Shown here: positions 32,351 through 40,241 of the stretch, piece after piece
Layout: every line of letters starts with the position of its first letter
Numbering within the stretch: position 1 is the first letter of the stretch
Origin: Candidatus Tumulicola scandinaviensis
GTDB taxonomy: Bacteria; Vulcanimicrobiota; Vulcanimicrobiia; Vulcanimicrobiales; Vulcanimicrobiaceae
NCBI GenBank assembly: GCA_003140835.1
Contig: PLLA01000124.1
Span: forward strand, 1-40,241
DNA length: 40,241 nucleotides
Direction: 5' to 3'
Translations under genes and position numbers: made by a program
The notes under the pieces: generated by a model
What the model was told of the DNA's origin: nothing
The model's input: the letters and a program-made list of their open reading frames with translations, nothing else
Database searches by the model: none

Positions 32351-33010
32351 CTACTCTCGGCCGACTTCGAACTGCATACGCGTGTTTCCGAACCTCAGCT
32401 CGTCCCCATCGTGGAGCGTTTTCGTTTCGACCCGTTCGCCGTTCACGAAGGTTCCATTCGTCGAACCGAGGTCGCGAACGGTTGGTTCGGCGCCGATGGT
32501 TTCGACGATGGCGTGCGCGCGCGAAACGCTTGGATCCGCCAGCAGGACGTCGCACTCGTCGGACCTCCCAATCCGCGCGGCACCCTCTAACGAGTATACC
32601 CCAAACGAGGACACGCCCTTAATCATCCGCAGTGCAAATCGTCTCGGGACGCCGGCGGCGATATCGATCGCACCGGCGGGAACGTCTTGCCGGGCACTCA
32701 TCTTCACGCTCGCGCTGCCCTCCGAAAACGTGATGCCGACACGCGCCGCAAGATCCTCGAGCAGTCCCGCCCATTCTCGTTCGAGGTAGACCTGGTGGGG
32801 GCTGAGCCGTTCGAAATCCTCGGGGTTCACGTAGGCGACGTACCAGCCAGGAGCCAGCAGCTGGCCCTCTTCCCCGCGAGTGCGTGCCTCCATCGTGGCC
32901 ACCAGCTTGCGGGCAATTTGTGCCGGCTCGAGGTCGCTGGGGAAGCTCTTAGCAAAGCTGCGTTCGATGAACGCCGCACACGCGCGTTCGATCTTTTCGA
33001 AAATACTCAC
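32351..33010 (-). CDS. fhaA: FhaA-like DUF3662 + FHA domain protein
   Basis: A 219-residue cytosolic protein. The DUF3662 domain (~1-115) begins MSIFEKIERACAAFIERSF, typical of FhaA. The FHA domain (~135-216) has IGRSDECDV, VSRAHA (His166) and STNGTFVNG (183-191), so the phosphothreonine pocket is intact. The linker between the domains is short compared with mycobacterial FhaA. The start is GTG at 33008-33010, overlapping the rsmB stop (GTGA), so translation is coupled. In actinobacteria FhaA links cell-wall synthesis proteins to Ser/Thr phosphorylation. Confidence 0.9.
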   Translation of the reverse strand: MSIFEKIERACAAFIERSFAKSFPSDLEPAQIARKLVATMEARTRGEEGQLLAPGWYVAYVNPEDFERLSPHQVYLEREWAGLLEDLAARVGITFSEGSASVKMSARQDVPAGAIDIAAGVPRRFALRMIKGVSSFGVYSLEGAARIGRSDECDVLLADPSVSRAHAIVETIGAEPTVRDLGSTNGTFVNGERVETKTLHDGDELRFGNTRMQFEVGRE

Positions 33011-34341
33011 CGGCGTTCCAAGCGCGCGATGTAGAAGCCGTCGCGCCCGGCAATCCCCGGCGGAACGAGAACGTCACTCATAGCGGTCGCGAACGCTGCA
33101 TACGCCCTCGGCATCGGGCCGCGTTCGAATTCCCCCCGAGACAAGAACCATTGCATCACTTCCGTCGTCTCGCGTGGATCGCTCGAGCAGACGGCATACA
33201 CGAGCGTGCCGCCGGCGCGAACGCGGTGCGCCGCTCGTTCCAACAGGGCGCGCTGCGTCAACGCCAAGCGTTCGCCGTCGGTGCCTTGCTTCTTCCAACG
33301 CGCCTCGGGGTGACGGCCCACCACGCCGACCCCACAGCAGGGCGCGTCGATCAAAACGCGATCGAACTGCGATTCCGATGCGGCGTCGCCGGTAGCGTCG
33401 CCGACGACGACCTCGCCGGCAATACCACACGTTTCCAATCGCCGCCGTAAGATGGCGGCCTTGCGTGCATCCAGTTCGATACATGCCAGTAACCCGTCAC
33501 CCGCCAGCCGCGCACCGATCTGCAGCGCCTTGTTTCCACGCCCGCTGCAAACGTCGAGAATCGCCTCTCCCGGTTGCGGGTCGAGCGCGCCGGCCACCAT
33601 CGCCGAGCTTTCTGACTGCGTCCACCACGCGCCCCGCGCGTCGGCCTCGAGCGCGTGCAACTTTCCCCCGCCGGCGTCGAGCAGCAGCGACTCGGCAACC
33701 AGGTCCGACGGCGATGTCGCCACGCCGGCGTCGCCGAGGCGCACGGCTGTCTCATCGCGCGTTTCTCGCAGCAGGTTGACGGTCACCGCAATGCGAGGCG
33801 GATCGTTCACCGCCGCGCACACCGCTTCGGCACGCTCGTCGAAGACCTCGACCCACTGATGCGCGAGCCACGTCGGCAACGAATAGCGCGTGCCGAGATA
33901 CTCGTCGTACGATTCGAAGTCCTCGCGTTGCGGCCGCGCCGGCCGATCGCGCAGAAACGATCGCAGAACGGCATTCACGAGATTGGCCACCCCGCGATGA
34001 CCGAAACGCTTGGCCAAATTGACGAACTCAAAAACCGTCGCATGCGCGTCGGCCTCGGTGAACGCCAGTTCGTAAACGGCCAGCCGCAAGATTTCTCGAA
34101 TCGTAACGGGGATGGTTTGAGCGCGATCGCCGAGGAATGGCGCGAGATACCAATCGAGCGTGCGACGCATTTTGATCGATCCATACGCCAACTCGGTCGC
34201 AAACGCACGATCGCGCGGATCGGCGTGCGCTTGGCGCACGCGATAGTCGAGCGCATCCTGCGCTCCCCGCTCGGTTGCGTTCGAGCCTGGCGGCGCGAAA
34301 ACGTCGCGCACGACGGCCAGAGCAATGTGGCGTGCGCTCAT
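33007..34341 (-). CDS. rsmB: 16S rRNA (cytosine-967 C5)-methyltransferase
   Basis: A 444-residue SAM-dependent RNA methyltransferase. An N-terminal NusB-like RNA-binding domain spans ~1-150 (AFATELAYGSIKMRRTLDWYL, ILRLAVYELAF). The catalytic domain has the SAM motif ILDVCSGRGNK, the DAPCCGVGVVGRHPEARWKK motif (PC at 334) and the catalytic Cys385 in VYAVCSSDPRE. The SAM loop CSGRGNK differs from the common CAAPGGK. The start is ATG at 34339-34341, which overlaps the fmt stop as ATGA; the open frame could start seven codons earlier, less likely. It follows fmt and precedes fhaA. Confidence 0.93.
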   Translation of the reverse strand: MSARHIALAVVRDVFAPPGSNATERGAQDALDYRVRQAHADPRDRAFATELAYGSIKMRRTLDWYLAPFLGDRAQTIPVTIREILRLAVYELAFTEADAHATVFEFVNLAKRFGHRGVANLVNAVLRSFLRDRPARPQREDFESYDEYLGTRYSLPTWLAHQWVEVFDERAEAVCAAVNDPPRIAVTVNLLRETRDETAVRLGDAGVATSPSDLVAESLLLDAGGGKLHALEADARGAWWTQSESSAMVAGALDPQPGEAILDVCSGRGNKALQIGARLAGDGLLACIELDARKAAILRRRLETCGIAGEVVVGDATGDAASESQFDRVLIDAPCCGVGVVGRHPEARWKKQGTDGERLALTQRALLERAAHRVRAGGTLVYAVCSSDPRETTEVMQWFLSRGEFERGPMPRAYAAFATAMSDVLVPPGIAGRDGFYIARLERR

Positions 34342-35174
34342 GGCGTACGGTTCCGGCGCCACCGCGCGTACTCGTCACCGCTCATTTTGCCGCGATTGGG
34401 TGCGACCAGCTCGTCGATCGCCAGATTTCCGTCGGCGGCGACGTGCGCGCGCAACACTTTCACCGTCTCGCCGTCGATCGCGCCGCGGGCGGCCGGCTGT
34501 GGCGAAAAGGCGCGCACGTGATCGACGATACGCTGCGGCTGCCACGACCAGTCGATCGCCAGATCGTCCTTGAGGATTGGCGTCGTAAAGCTCGGATCGC
34601 CGTGCTGTGGGCGACTGGTGAGTTTTCCCTCGGTCGCCAAATCGAGCGCCCGCCCGAGCAGCTCGGCGCCGATGACGGCCAGCCGGTCGTGCAGCTCGCC
34701 GTACGTTTCGCCGGGTGCGACGTCGACGGTTTCTTGTTGCGCGATCTCGCCCGTGTCCATTCCCGCGTCCATCAGCATAACGCTGACCCCGGTCCTCCGT
34801 TCGCCGTTGCGGAGTGCCGATTGAATCGGCGTCGCGCCGCGATACTTCGGCAGCAGCGACGGATGCACGTTGAGCGATCCTAGACGCGGTACGTCGAGCA
34901 GCGATTGCGGCAGAATTCTTCCGTACGACGCGAGCGCAAAGAGATCGAACGTTTCTTCGCCGATTTCGGCGGTAAACGGCCGCAGGCGTTGGGGCTCGTA
35001 TATCCGCACGCCCAAGGCCAGCGCTGCCGCTTTCACGGGCGACTGCGTAAGCTTGAGGCCGCGGCCCGCCGGCCGGTCGGGTTGCGTGACGACGCCCGCG
35101 AGCTGGGTCCGCTCGGCGGTGACGTGCAGGCTCGGCACCGCAAAAGCGCTGGTTCCGAAGAAAAGCGTGCGCAA
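34338..35174 (-). CDS. fmt: Methionyl-tRNA formyltransferase
   Basis: A 278-residue enzyme that formylates initiator Met-tRNA. Active-site residues are Asn102, His104 (SLNVHPSLLPKYRGATPI) and Asp140 (DAGMDTGEI). The N-terminal FFGTSAFAVPSL and the VVTQPDRPAGRG folate-side loop are typical. It is about 35 residues shorter than E. coli Fmt, in the C-terminal domain. The start is TTG at 35172-35174, ten bases after the def stop, and no ATG or GTG near it keeps the conserved N-terminus. It works with Def next door to add and remove the N-terminal formyl group. Confidence 0.92.
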   Translation of the reverse strand: MRTLFFGTSAFAVPSLHVTAERTQLAGVVTQPDRPAGRGLKLTQSPVKAAALALGVRIYEPQRLRPFTAEIGEETFDLFALASYGRILPQSLLDVPRLGSLNVHPSLLPKYRGATPIQSALRNGERRTGVSVMLMDAGMDTGEIAQQETVDVAPGETYGELHDRLAVIGAELLGRALDLATEGKLTSRPQHGDPSFTTPILKDDLAIDWSWQPQRIVDHVRAFSPQPAARGAIDGETVKVLRAHVAADGNLAIDELVAPNRGKMSGDEYARWRRNRTP

Positions 35175-35184
35175 CCGCGCGTGC

Positions 35185-35724
35185 TTAATGAGCTTCCGCC
35201 GTGACGCCCTCAGGTGCGCCGCCTTCCGCGGACTCCAATTCCTCCTCCGTCACGGCCGGACGGACGTCGCGCGCCTTATCGACGTACAGCTCGCCGTCGA
35301 GGTGGCCGATTTCGTGCTGAAGGCACTGGGCGAACAGTCCCTCACCTTCCAACCGAATCTTGTCGCCGTTGCGATCGAGGCCGCTGACGGCGAAGCGCTT
35401 GAAGCGCACGATGTCGCCGACCATTCCGGGAACCGACAAGCATCCTTCTGACAGCTCGACTTCTTCTTCGGAGAACTCGACCTTCGGGTTGATCACAACC
35501 TCCGGCGGATGCTTGTCGTCGCGCACGTCGATCACGAAGAAGCGTTTCGAGACGTTCACTTGCGGCGCGGCCAAGCCGACGCCAGGCGCCGCATACATCG
35601 TTTCGAACATGTCGTCGATGAGCTGCTGGAAAAGCGGCTCGCGAATCTCTCGAGGATCGACTTTTTTCGCAACCTTCCGCAGCGTCGGATGGCCGTCGGT
35701 GATAATCTCGCGGACGTAGGGCAT
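35185..35724 (-). CDS. def: Peptide deformylase
   Basis: A 179-residue metalloenzyme that removes the N-formyl group from new proteins. All three motifs are intact: GVGLAAPQ (48-55), EGCLSVP (93-99, metal ligand Cys95) and QHEIGHLDG (136-144, ligands His137 and His141, catalytic Glu138). The start ATG at 35722-35724 precedes the standard PYVREIITDGHPTLR; a longer frame to 36009 only crosses the repeat region. The first gene of the operon, 10 bases before fmt. The C-terminal ~30 residues after the helix are Glu-rich. Confidence 0.95.
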   Translation of the reverse strand: MPYVREIITDGHPTLRKVAKKVDPREIREPLFQQLIDDMFETMYAAPGVGLAAPQVNVSKRFFVIDVRDDKHPPEVVINPKVEFSEEEVELSEGCLSVPGMVGDIVRFKRFAVSGLDRNGDKIRLEGEGLFAQCLQHEIGHLDGELYVDKARDVRPAVTEEELESAEGGAPEGVTAEAH

Positions 35725-35754
35725 GGCCCGCAATATTCCATGCAGCCGCCTCGT

Positions 35755-35820
35755 GTCATCCTGAGCGGAGCCCCTTGTCATCCTGAGCGGAGCGACCGTT
35801 AGCGAGCGCCGCCGAAGGAC
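35755..35820 (+). repeat. Dispersed repeat, two tandem left ends
   Basis: GTCATCCTGAGCGGAG occurs at 35755-35770 and 35777-35792, followed at 35812-35820 by CGAAGGAC, the unit's right end. It starts 31 bases upstream of the def start codon. Confidence 0.85.
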
Positions 35821-36024
35821 CGCACGCTGAAGGGTGCACGCATCGCGCGGTGTTTCATTCGCACGGCGCGCCGGCCTGAGGGGCTCTGGACGCGGAGCGG
35901 AGGCCGGATGCCGAGAGCAACGCGCCAGGCAGCAGCGTTTTCGGACGGACCCGAAAACGCGAACGTCCCGAAGGTGGCGCGCTGTGTGAATGACGCACCC
36001 ACGCGACACGCTCTACAGCAGGCC

Positions 36025-36102
36025 GTCCTTCGACTGCCGCTCCTTCGACTGCTCCGCTACGCGCCTCCGCTCAGGATGACAAGCGCCTCCGCTCAGGATG
36101 AC
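36025..36102 (-). repeat. Dispersed repeat, inverted pair
   Basis: GTCCTTCGACT at 36025 onwards and CTCCGCTCAGGATGAC at 36065-36080 and 36087-36102 are the reverse complements of the forward copies at 35755-35820. The two halves could pair to form a large imperfect hairpin enclosing about 200 bases. Confidence 0.85.
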
Positions 36103-36147
36103 ACGCGGCGTGAATAAAGCACCGCGCGATGCGATGCTCTATATCAA

Positions 36148-36612
36148 CTACTGGCTGGTCGTAAACGAACTGACGACGATGTTGGGCGTGCAACCGGTTC
36201 CGCCGTCGTTCCAATAGAGGTTCACCGATTGCAGCGGGCCGATCGGGCTTGACACGATGTTTGCAACGTAGACGGTAGACCCGGGCGACGGGCTGTTGTG
36301 CGGACTCGGAATCGTTCCCGTGTAGGTGGCGAACTGGCTCGTAAACTGCTGATTGCCGTTGCTCTGGACGGCAAAGAAGTTGTACGAGTTCCCGACTGCG
36401 AGGGCCGGGTTCGCGGCCACGTAGATCGAGTTTGCTTGGGCCGGGGGGACTTTCCCGGCACCGTTCCGCGGGTACAGGATCTGAAAGCCGTTGGGCGGCG
36501 AGCCGCAGTTCGTACCGAAGCCGTTGTTGTTATTGTTGTTGCTGTTGCTGCAACCGGCTACGAGCGCGGCTGCAAGCGCGGTACCGAAGAGAAAGGCGAT
36601 TGACTTCTTCAT
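36148..36612 (-). CDS. Small Asn-rich lipoprotein of unknown function
   Basis: A 154-residue predicted lipoprotein that I do not recognise. The signal peptide ends in LVAGC (lipid Cys21), followed by SNSNNNNNN, a flexible-looking spacer. The remaining ~115 residues are rich in Ser, Asn, Pro and Gly with beta-strand-like segments (NSIYVAANPALAVGNSYNF, STVYVANIVSSPIG, SVNLYWNDGG) and two Cys (36 and about 143) that may form a disulfide. ATG at 36610-36612 with AGGA upstream; the longer frame back to 36738 overlaps hslU and is rejected. It lies 55 bases after hslU on the same strand and before the repeat region. Confidence 0.75.
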   Translation of the reverse strand: MKKSIAFLFGTALAAALVAGCSNSNNNNNNGFGTNCGSPPNGFQILYPRNGAGKVPPAQANSIYVAANPALAVGNSYNFFAVQSNGNQQFTSQFATYTGTIPSPHNSPSPGSTVYVANIVSSPIGPLQSVNLYWNDGGTGCTPNIVVSSFTTSQ

Positions 36613-36667
36613 GCTGGAAAATCCTATCGGAGCGGCGCTGGGACCTTCCCAGCAGATGGGAGTGGGA

Positions 36668-38127
36668 TTAGAGGATATACCCTGAAAGGTCCGCGTTCTC
36701 AACAATTCCCTGCAGCCGGTCCCGGACGTACGGGGCATCGATGACGCAGGTTCCCGCTTCTTCAGGTGCCGCGAAGCTCACGTCCTCTAAGAGCCGCTCC
36801 AGAACCGTGTGAAGCCGGCGTGCGCCGATGTTCTCGCTGGTTTCGTTGACGCGCATCGCAAACGTCGCGATCTGATCGATCGCATCCGGCCGAAAATCGA
36901 GGATGACGTTCTCGGTTGCCAACAGCGCCTTGTACTGCTCGACGAGCGCGTTTTTCGGCTGGGTAAGGATCGTCTTGAAGTCCTCTGCGGTGAGCGAGTC
37001 GAGCTCGACGCGAATCGGGAAACGCCCTTGCAGCTCGGGGATGAGATCGGACGGTTTACTGATGTGAAAGGCGCCGGCAGCGATGAACAGGACGTGGTCG
37101 GTTTTCACCGTTCCGTATTTCGTATTCACCGTAGAGCCTTCCACGATCGGCAAAATGTCGCGTTGCACGCCCTCGCGTGAGACGTCCGGACCGCCGCGCG
37201 CGCCCTGACCGGCGACCTTGTCGATCTCGTCGATGAAAATAATGCCGTCTTCGGCGGCACGCCGGAGTGCCTCGCGCTTGACGGCGTCCATATCGATAAG
37301 CTTTTGGGCCTCTTCTTGTTCGAAGATGCGCCGGGCCTCGGCGACCGTGACCCGTTTCTTGCTGCGGCGCTTGGGCAGGATGCCGCCGAGCATCTCGCCG
37401 ATATCCGCGCCTCCGCTTTGGTCCATTCCGCCGATGATGCCGATCGGGATGCTCGCCGACTCCTCGACTTCGATTTCGATCAGCCGCACGTCGTAGAAAC
37501 CTCGTTCGATTTCCGATCGCGTCTGCTCGCGAACGCGTTGCGCTTCCGGCGGCGGGTTTCCCGGCGGCGGGGGGGGCGGAGATTGTTGCTGCTGCTGCTG
37601 AGGATTGAAGTTACTGCCGAAAATCGACCCGAGCGTCGCCGTGAACGCATTTCCTTGCGAATGCGACGAAGCCGGACGCGTCTCGGGATGAAGCGCATCG
37701 ATGAGGCGTTCGACGGCTTGCTGGCGTGCGAGTTCCCGAACCTCCTCGCGACGCTCGTCGGTGACGGTCCGTACCGACGCCTCAACCAAATCGCGCACCA
37801 TCGATTCCACATCGCGGCCTACGTAACCGACTTCCGTGTATTTCGTGGCCTCGACTTTTACGAATGGTGCGCCGACCAATCCGGCGAGCCTGCGCGCAAT
37901 CTCGGTTTTACCGACTCCCGTGGGGCCGATCATCAAGATGTTTTTTGGCGTGATCTCGTCGCGCAAGTCTTCGGGCGCTCGCGCCCGCCGGTAGCGATTG
38001 CGCAAAGCGATGGCAACCGATCGCTTTGCTTTGGCTTGCCCAACGATGTACTTGTCCAGCTCGGCCACGATTTGCCGCGGCGTCAGCGTGCTGGGATCCA
38101 GCGTCGTCGCCGGAAGAGAGGTCGCGG

Positions 38128-38131
<4 letters not shown>
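36668..38131 (-). CDS. hslU: ATP-dependent protease ATPase subunit HslU
   Basis: A 487-residue AAA+ unfoldase that feeds substrates to HslV. Walker A GPTGVGKT (69-76), pore motif GYVG (102-105) and Walker B IIFIDEID are present, with the C-terminal LSGYIL that docks into HslV. It is about 45 residues longer than E. coli HslU. The I-domain contains a low-complexity insert of six Gln then six Pro (about 178-195). GTG start at 38129-38131 overlaps the hslV stop as GTGA, so the subunits are translationally coupled. Stop TAG precedes the small lipoprotein gene. Confidence 0.95.
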
Positions 38132-38661
<530 letters not shown>

Positions 38662-38692
38662 GGAACCTTACCCGAACCGTCGAGACGGGGTT

Positions 38693-40066
38693 TCACGAGC
38701 CAACCAGCGCGCCCCGGTCGCTCTCGAGCCTGCCGGCGAAAAGGTCGATGGCAGCCAGCGCGCGTTCCGCCAGCGCACCACGACGCAGCTTTTTGTCGCG
38801 AATGGCGCTCGCGAGCGGCGGAAACGGCGCCCAGGTGACGTTCGCCGGTTGAAAGTCGGGGGTCGAGCGGTTCTGGAGGTGCGCCACTACCGCGCCGAAC
38901 GCGCTCTCCCGCGGAAACTCCGCAGCGGCCAGACCCAGCATCGCGCGCGCTGCGTGAATACCCGCCATCGCACCGCAAGCGGCCGCTTCCACGTAGCCTT
39001 CGGCACCGGTGATCTGCCCGGCAAAGTACAGGTGCGATGTCCCGCGCAACATCAAGCGTGCGTCCAGCACCCGCGGCGAATCGATGAACGTGTTGCGATG
39101 GATCACGCCCAAACGCAGCCACTCGGCCCGCTCCAGGCCCGGCAATTTCCCAAACGCAGCTCGCTGCGACGGCCACGACAAGCGCGTTTGGAATCCGACC
39201 AAGTTGAAGGCCGACCCTTGGATGTTTTCCTTACGTAGTTGCACTACCGCGTATGGCGTTTTACCGGTGCGTGGATCGCGCAGTCCTACCGGTTTGAGCG
39301 GCCCGAACCGCAAGGTGTCCTCACCGCGGTCGGCCATCTCCTCGATCGGCAAACAGCCTTCGAAATATCGAGTGTCGTCCGGGCCGCCTTCGAAATCTTT
39401 TGGGCGGTGACGCTCGAGGGTTCGCAAGTCCGCAACGAGTTGCATATACTGGTCGCGATCCAGGGGGATGTTGAGGTAGTCGTCGCCGTCGCCTTTTTCG
39501 TAGCGCGACTTTCGATACATCGGCGTTTCGTCGATCGAATCGGCGGCGACGATCGGAGAGGCCGCATCGAAATAGTGCAGCCGCGTTCGGGCCACACCCT
39601 CGGGCGGCAGGCCGCGCAGCAGCCCATCGATGTCGGCCAAGAGTTCGTCGCTCGGAAGCGGACCGCACGCAACGACGGCCGGCCGGTCGCGTGGAATGGC
39701 GCGCATTTCCTCGCGGTGAAGCGCGATACGCGGGCTGCTCTGCAGACGCGATTCGACCGCTTTCGAAAAAAGCTCGCGATCGACCGCCAGGGCGCCGCCA
39801 GCTGGGACGGCGGTCGAGCGCGCGCAGTACACGACGATCGAATCGAGACGCGCGAGTTCTTCTTTGAGCAGCCCCACCGCATTCTCGAGCGATGCTCCGC
39901 GCAATGAATTGCTGCAGACGAGCTCGGCTAATCCGGCGGTCTTGTGCGCCGGCCCGCTCCGGTATGGGCGCATTTCGTACAGGTCGACCTCAACCCCGGT
40001 GCGCGCGGCCTGCCAGGCCGCTTCGCAACCCGCAAGGCCGCCGCCGATCACCGTCAGCCGCGGCAC
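38693..40066 (-). CDS. trmFO: Methylenetetrahydrofolate-tRNA-(uracil-5-)-methyltransferase TrmFO
   Basis: A 457-residue FAD- and folate-dependent enzyme forming 5-methyluridine at position 54 of tRNA. The N-terminal FAD-binding motif is VIGGGLAGCEAA. LVCSNSLRG holds Cys51 and YFEGCLPIEEMADRG holds Cys238, the two cysteines of the family's active site by position. Length is standard. GTG start at 40064-40066, 10 bases after the probable topA stop. The order topA-trmFO-hslV-hslU is like that of Firmicutes but without xerC between trmFO and hslV. Confidence 0.94.
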   Translation of the reverse strand: MPRLTVIGGGLAGCEAAWQAARTGVEVDLYEMRPYRSGPAHKTAGLAELVCSNSLRGASLENAVGLLKEELARLDSIVVYCARSTAVPAGGALAVDRELFSKAVESRLQSSPRIALHREEMRAIPRDRPAVVACGPLPSDELLADIDGLLRGLPPEGVARTRLHYFDAASPIVAADSIDETPMYRKSRYEKGDGDDYLNIPLDRDQYMQLVADLRTLERHRPKDFEGGPDDTRYFEGCLPIEEMADRGEDTLRFGPLKPVGLRDPRTGKTPYAVVQLRKENIQGSAFNLVGFQTRLSWPSQRAAFGKLPGLERAEWLRLGVIHRNTFIDSPRVLDARLMLRGTSHLYFAGQITGAEGYVEAAACGAMAGIHAARAMLGLAAAEFPRESAFGAVVAHLQNRSTPDFQPANVTWAPFPPLASAIRDKKLRRGALAERALAAIDLFAGRLESDRGALVGS

Positions 40067-40076
40067 GCGGCTCGCA

Positions 40077-40241
40077 TTAGGTTGAAGCCAGTTCGGGTTC
40101 GTTGGCGGTTTCTTCGCCCGATTCGCCGGCGTTCAGCGCGGCCGCTAAGGCCGAAACGTCGTGCTCTCGGTCGGCCGCGCATTCGAACCGAACCTCTCCG
40201 CCCCGGCGCGTCTTCGCGACGGCATACGAGCCACAAATCGG
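40077..40241 (-). CDS. topA: 3' end of a gene, probably DNA topoisomerase I (topA), cut by the window edge
   Basis: The last 54 codons of an open frame read PICGSYAVAKTRRGGEVRFEC, then ...DREHDVSALAAALNAGE and an acidic tail ending in TAA at 40077-40079. PICGS and the later Cys could be part of a zinc-ribbon like those at the C-terminus of TopA. The assignment rests mainly on the usual topA-trmFO neighbourhood. The N-terminal catalytic part lies outside the window, so this stays tentative. Confidence 0.45.
   Translation of the reverse strand, partial: PICGSYAVAKTRRGGEVRFECAADREHDVSALAAALNAGESGEETANEPELAST

Larger units (their letters stand above)
35725..36147. other. 423-base gene-free region with inverted repeats
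   Basis: No credible gene is seen between the def start and the lipoprotein stop. The stretch holds two forward copies and two inverted copies of the dispersed repeat, and unremarkable GC-rich sequence between them. The promoter of the def operon must lie here, perhaps close to or inside the repeats. Confidence 0.7.

Overview
The window is GC-rich, densely packed bacterial chromosome with no rRNA, tRNA, phage, transposase or CRISPR that I can see. Several traits point to a diderm from a deep, poorly cultured lineage. It has many lipobox lipoproteins, an alpha-2-macroglobulin paired with PBP1C, a high-potential iron-sulfur protein, a TrmFO-type tRNA methylase next to hslVU, and actinobacterial-style FhaA/FhaB proteins. 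Candidatus Eremiobacterota (WPS-2) or a relative would fit, but that is an inference from gene content only. GTG and TTG starts are frequent, and several gene pairs overlap as GTGA or ATGA.

Left part. 67-5773 (minus) is a tight run: glutamate dehydrogenase, an AlkB-like dioxygenase, an APH-like kinase, an Asp-box propeller lipoprotein and a peptide-binding ABC lipoprotein. 5866-10071 (minus) holds three exported proteins, two of them FecR/DUF6600-type paralogs. 10229-10516 (plus) is a HiPIP. 10586-15733 (minus) is a fatty-acid beta-oxidation operon (acyl-CoA dehydrogenase, FadB/J-type fusion, thiolase). It is preceded on the same strand by a universal stress protein and a 1,876-residue alpha-2-macroglobulin (16274-21904). 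The macroglobulin diverges from PBP1C (21962-24214, plus).

Middle. 24171-27899 (minus) carries three tandem paralogous lipoproteins of a family I do not recognise. Next come a plus-strand putative zinc metallopeptidase of the anthrax-lethal-factor type (28036-28632) and a minus-strand exported protein that looks broken by two frameshifts (28610-29312). The leader of that broken gene could fold into several stems.

Right part. 29447-35724 (minus) is a translationally coupled operon: def, fmt, rsmB, fhaA, fhaB, a PP2C-like protein, an FtsW/RodA protein and a cytochrome c lipoprotein. It combines the def-fmt-rsmB-prpC order of Firmicutes with the fhaA-fhaB-pstP-rodA order of Actinobacteria. No Ser/Thr kinase is present, and the PP2C-like protein lacks the metal-binding acidic motifs. 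A 423-base gene-free stretch (35725-36147) carries paired inverted repeats, one copy of which also opens the window. The window ends with a small lipoprotein, hslU, hslV, trmFO and the 3' end of a probable topA, all minus.

The points most worth a second look are the apparent pseudophosphatase in the FHA/FtsW operon, the thioester-less macroglobulin divergent from pbpC, the lipoprotein triplet, and the structured leader and inverted-repeat element.
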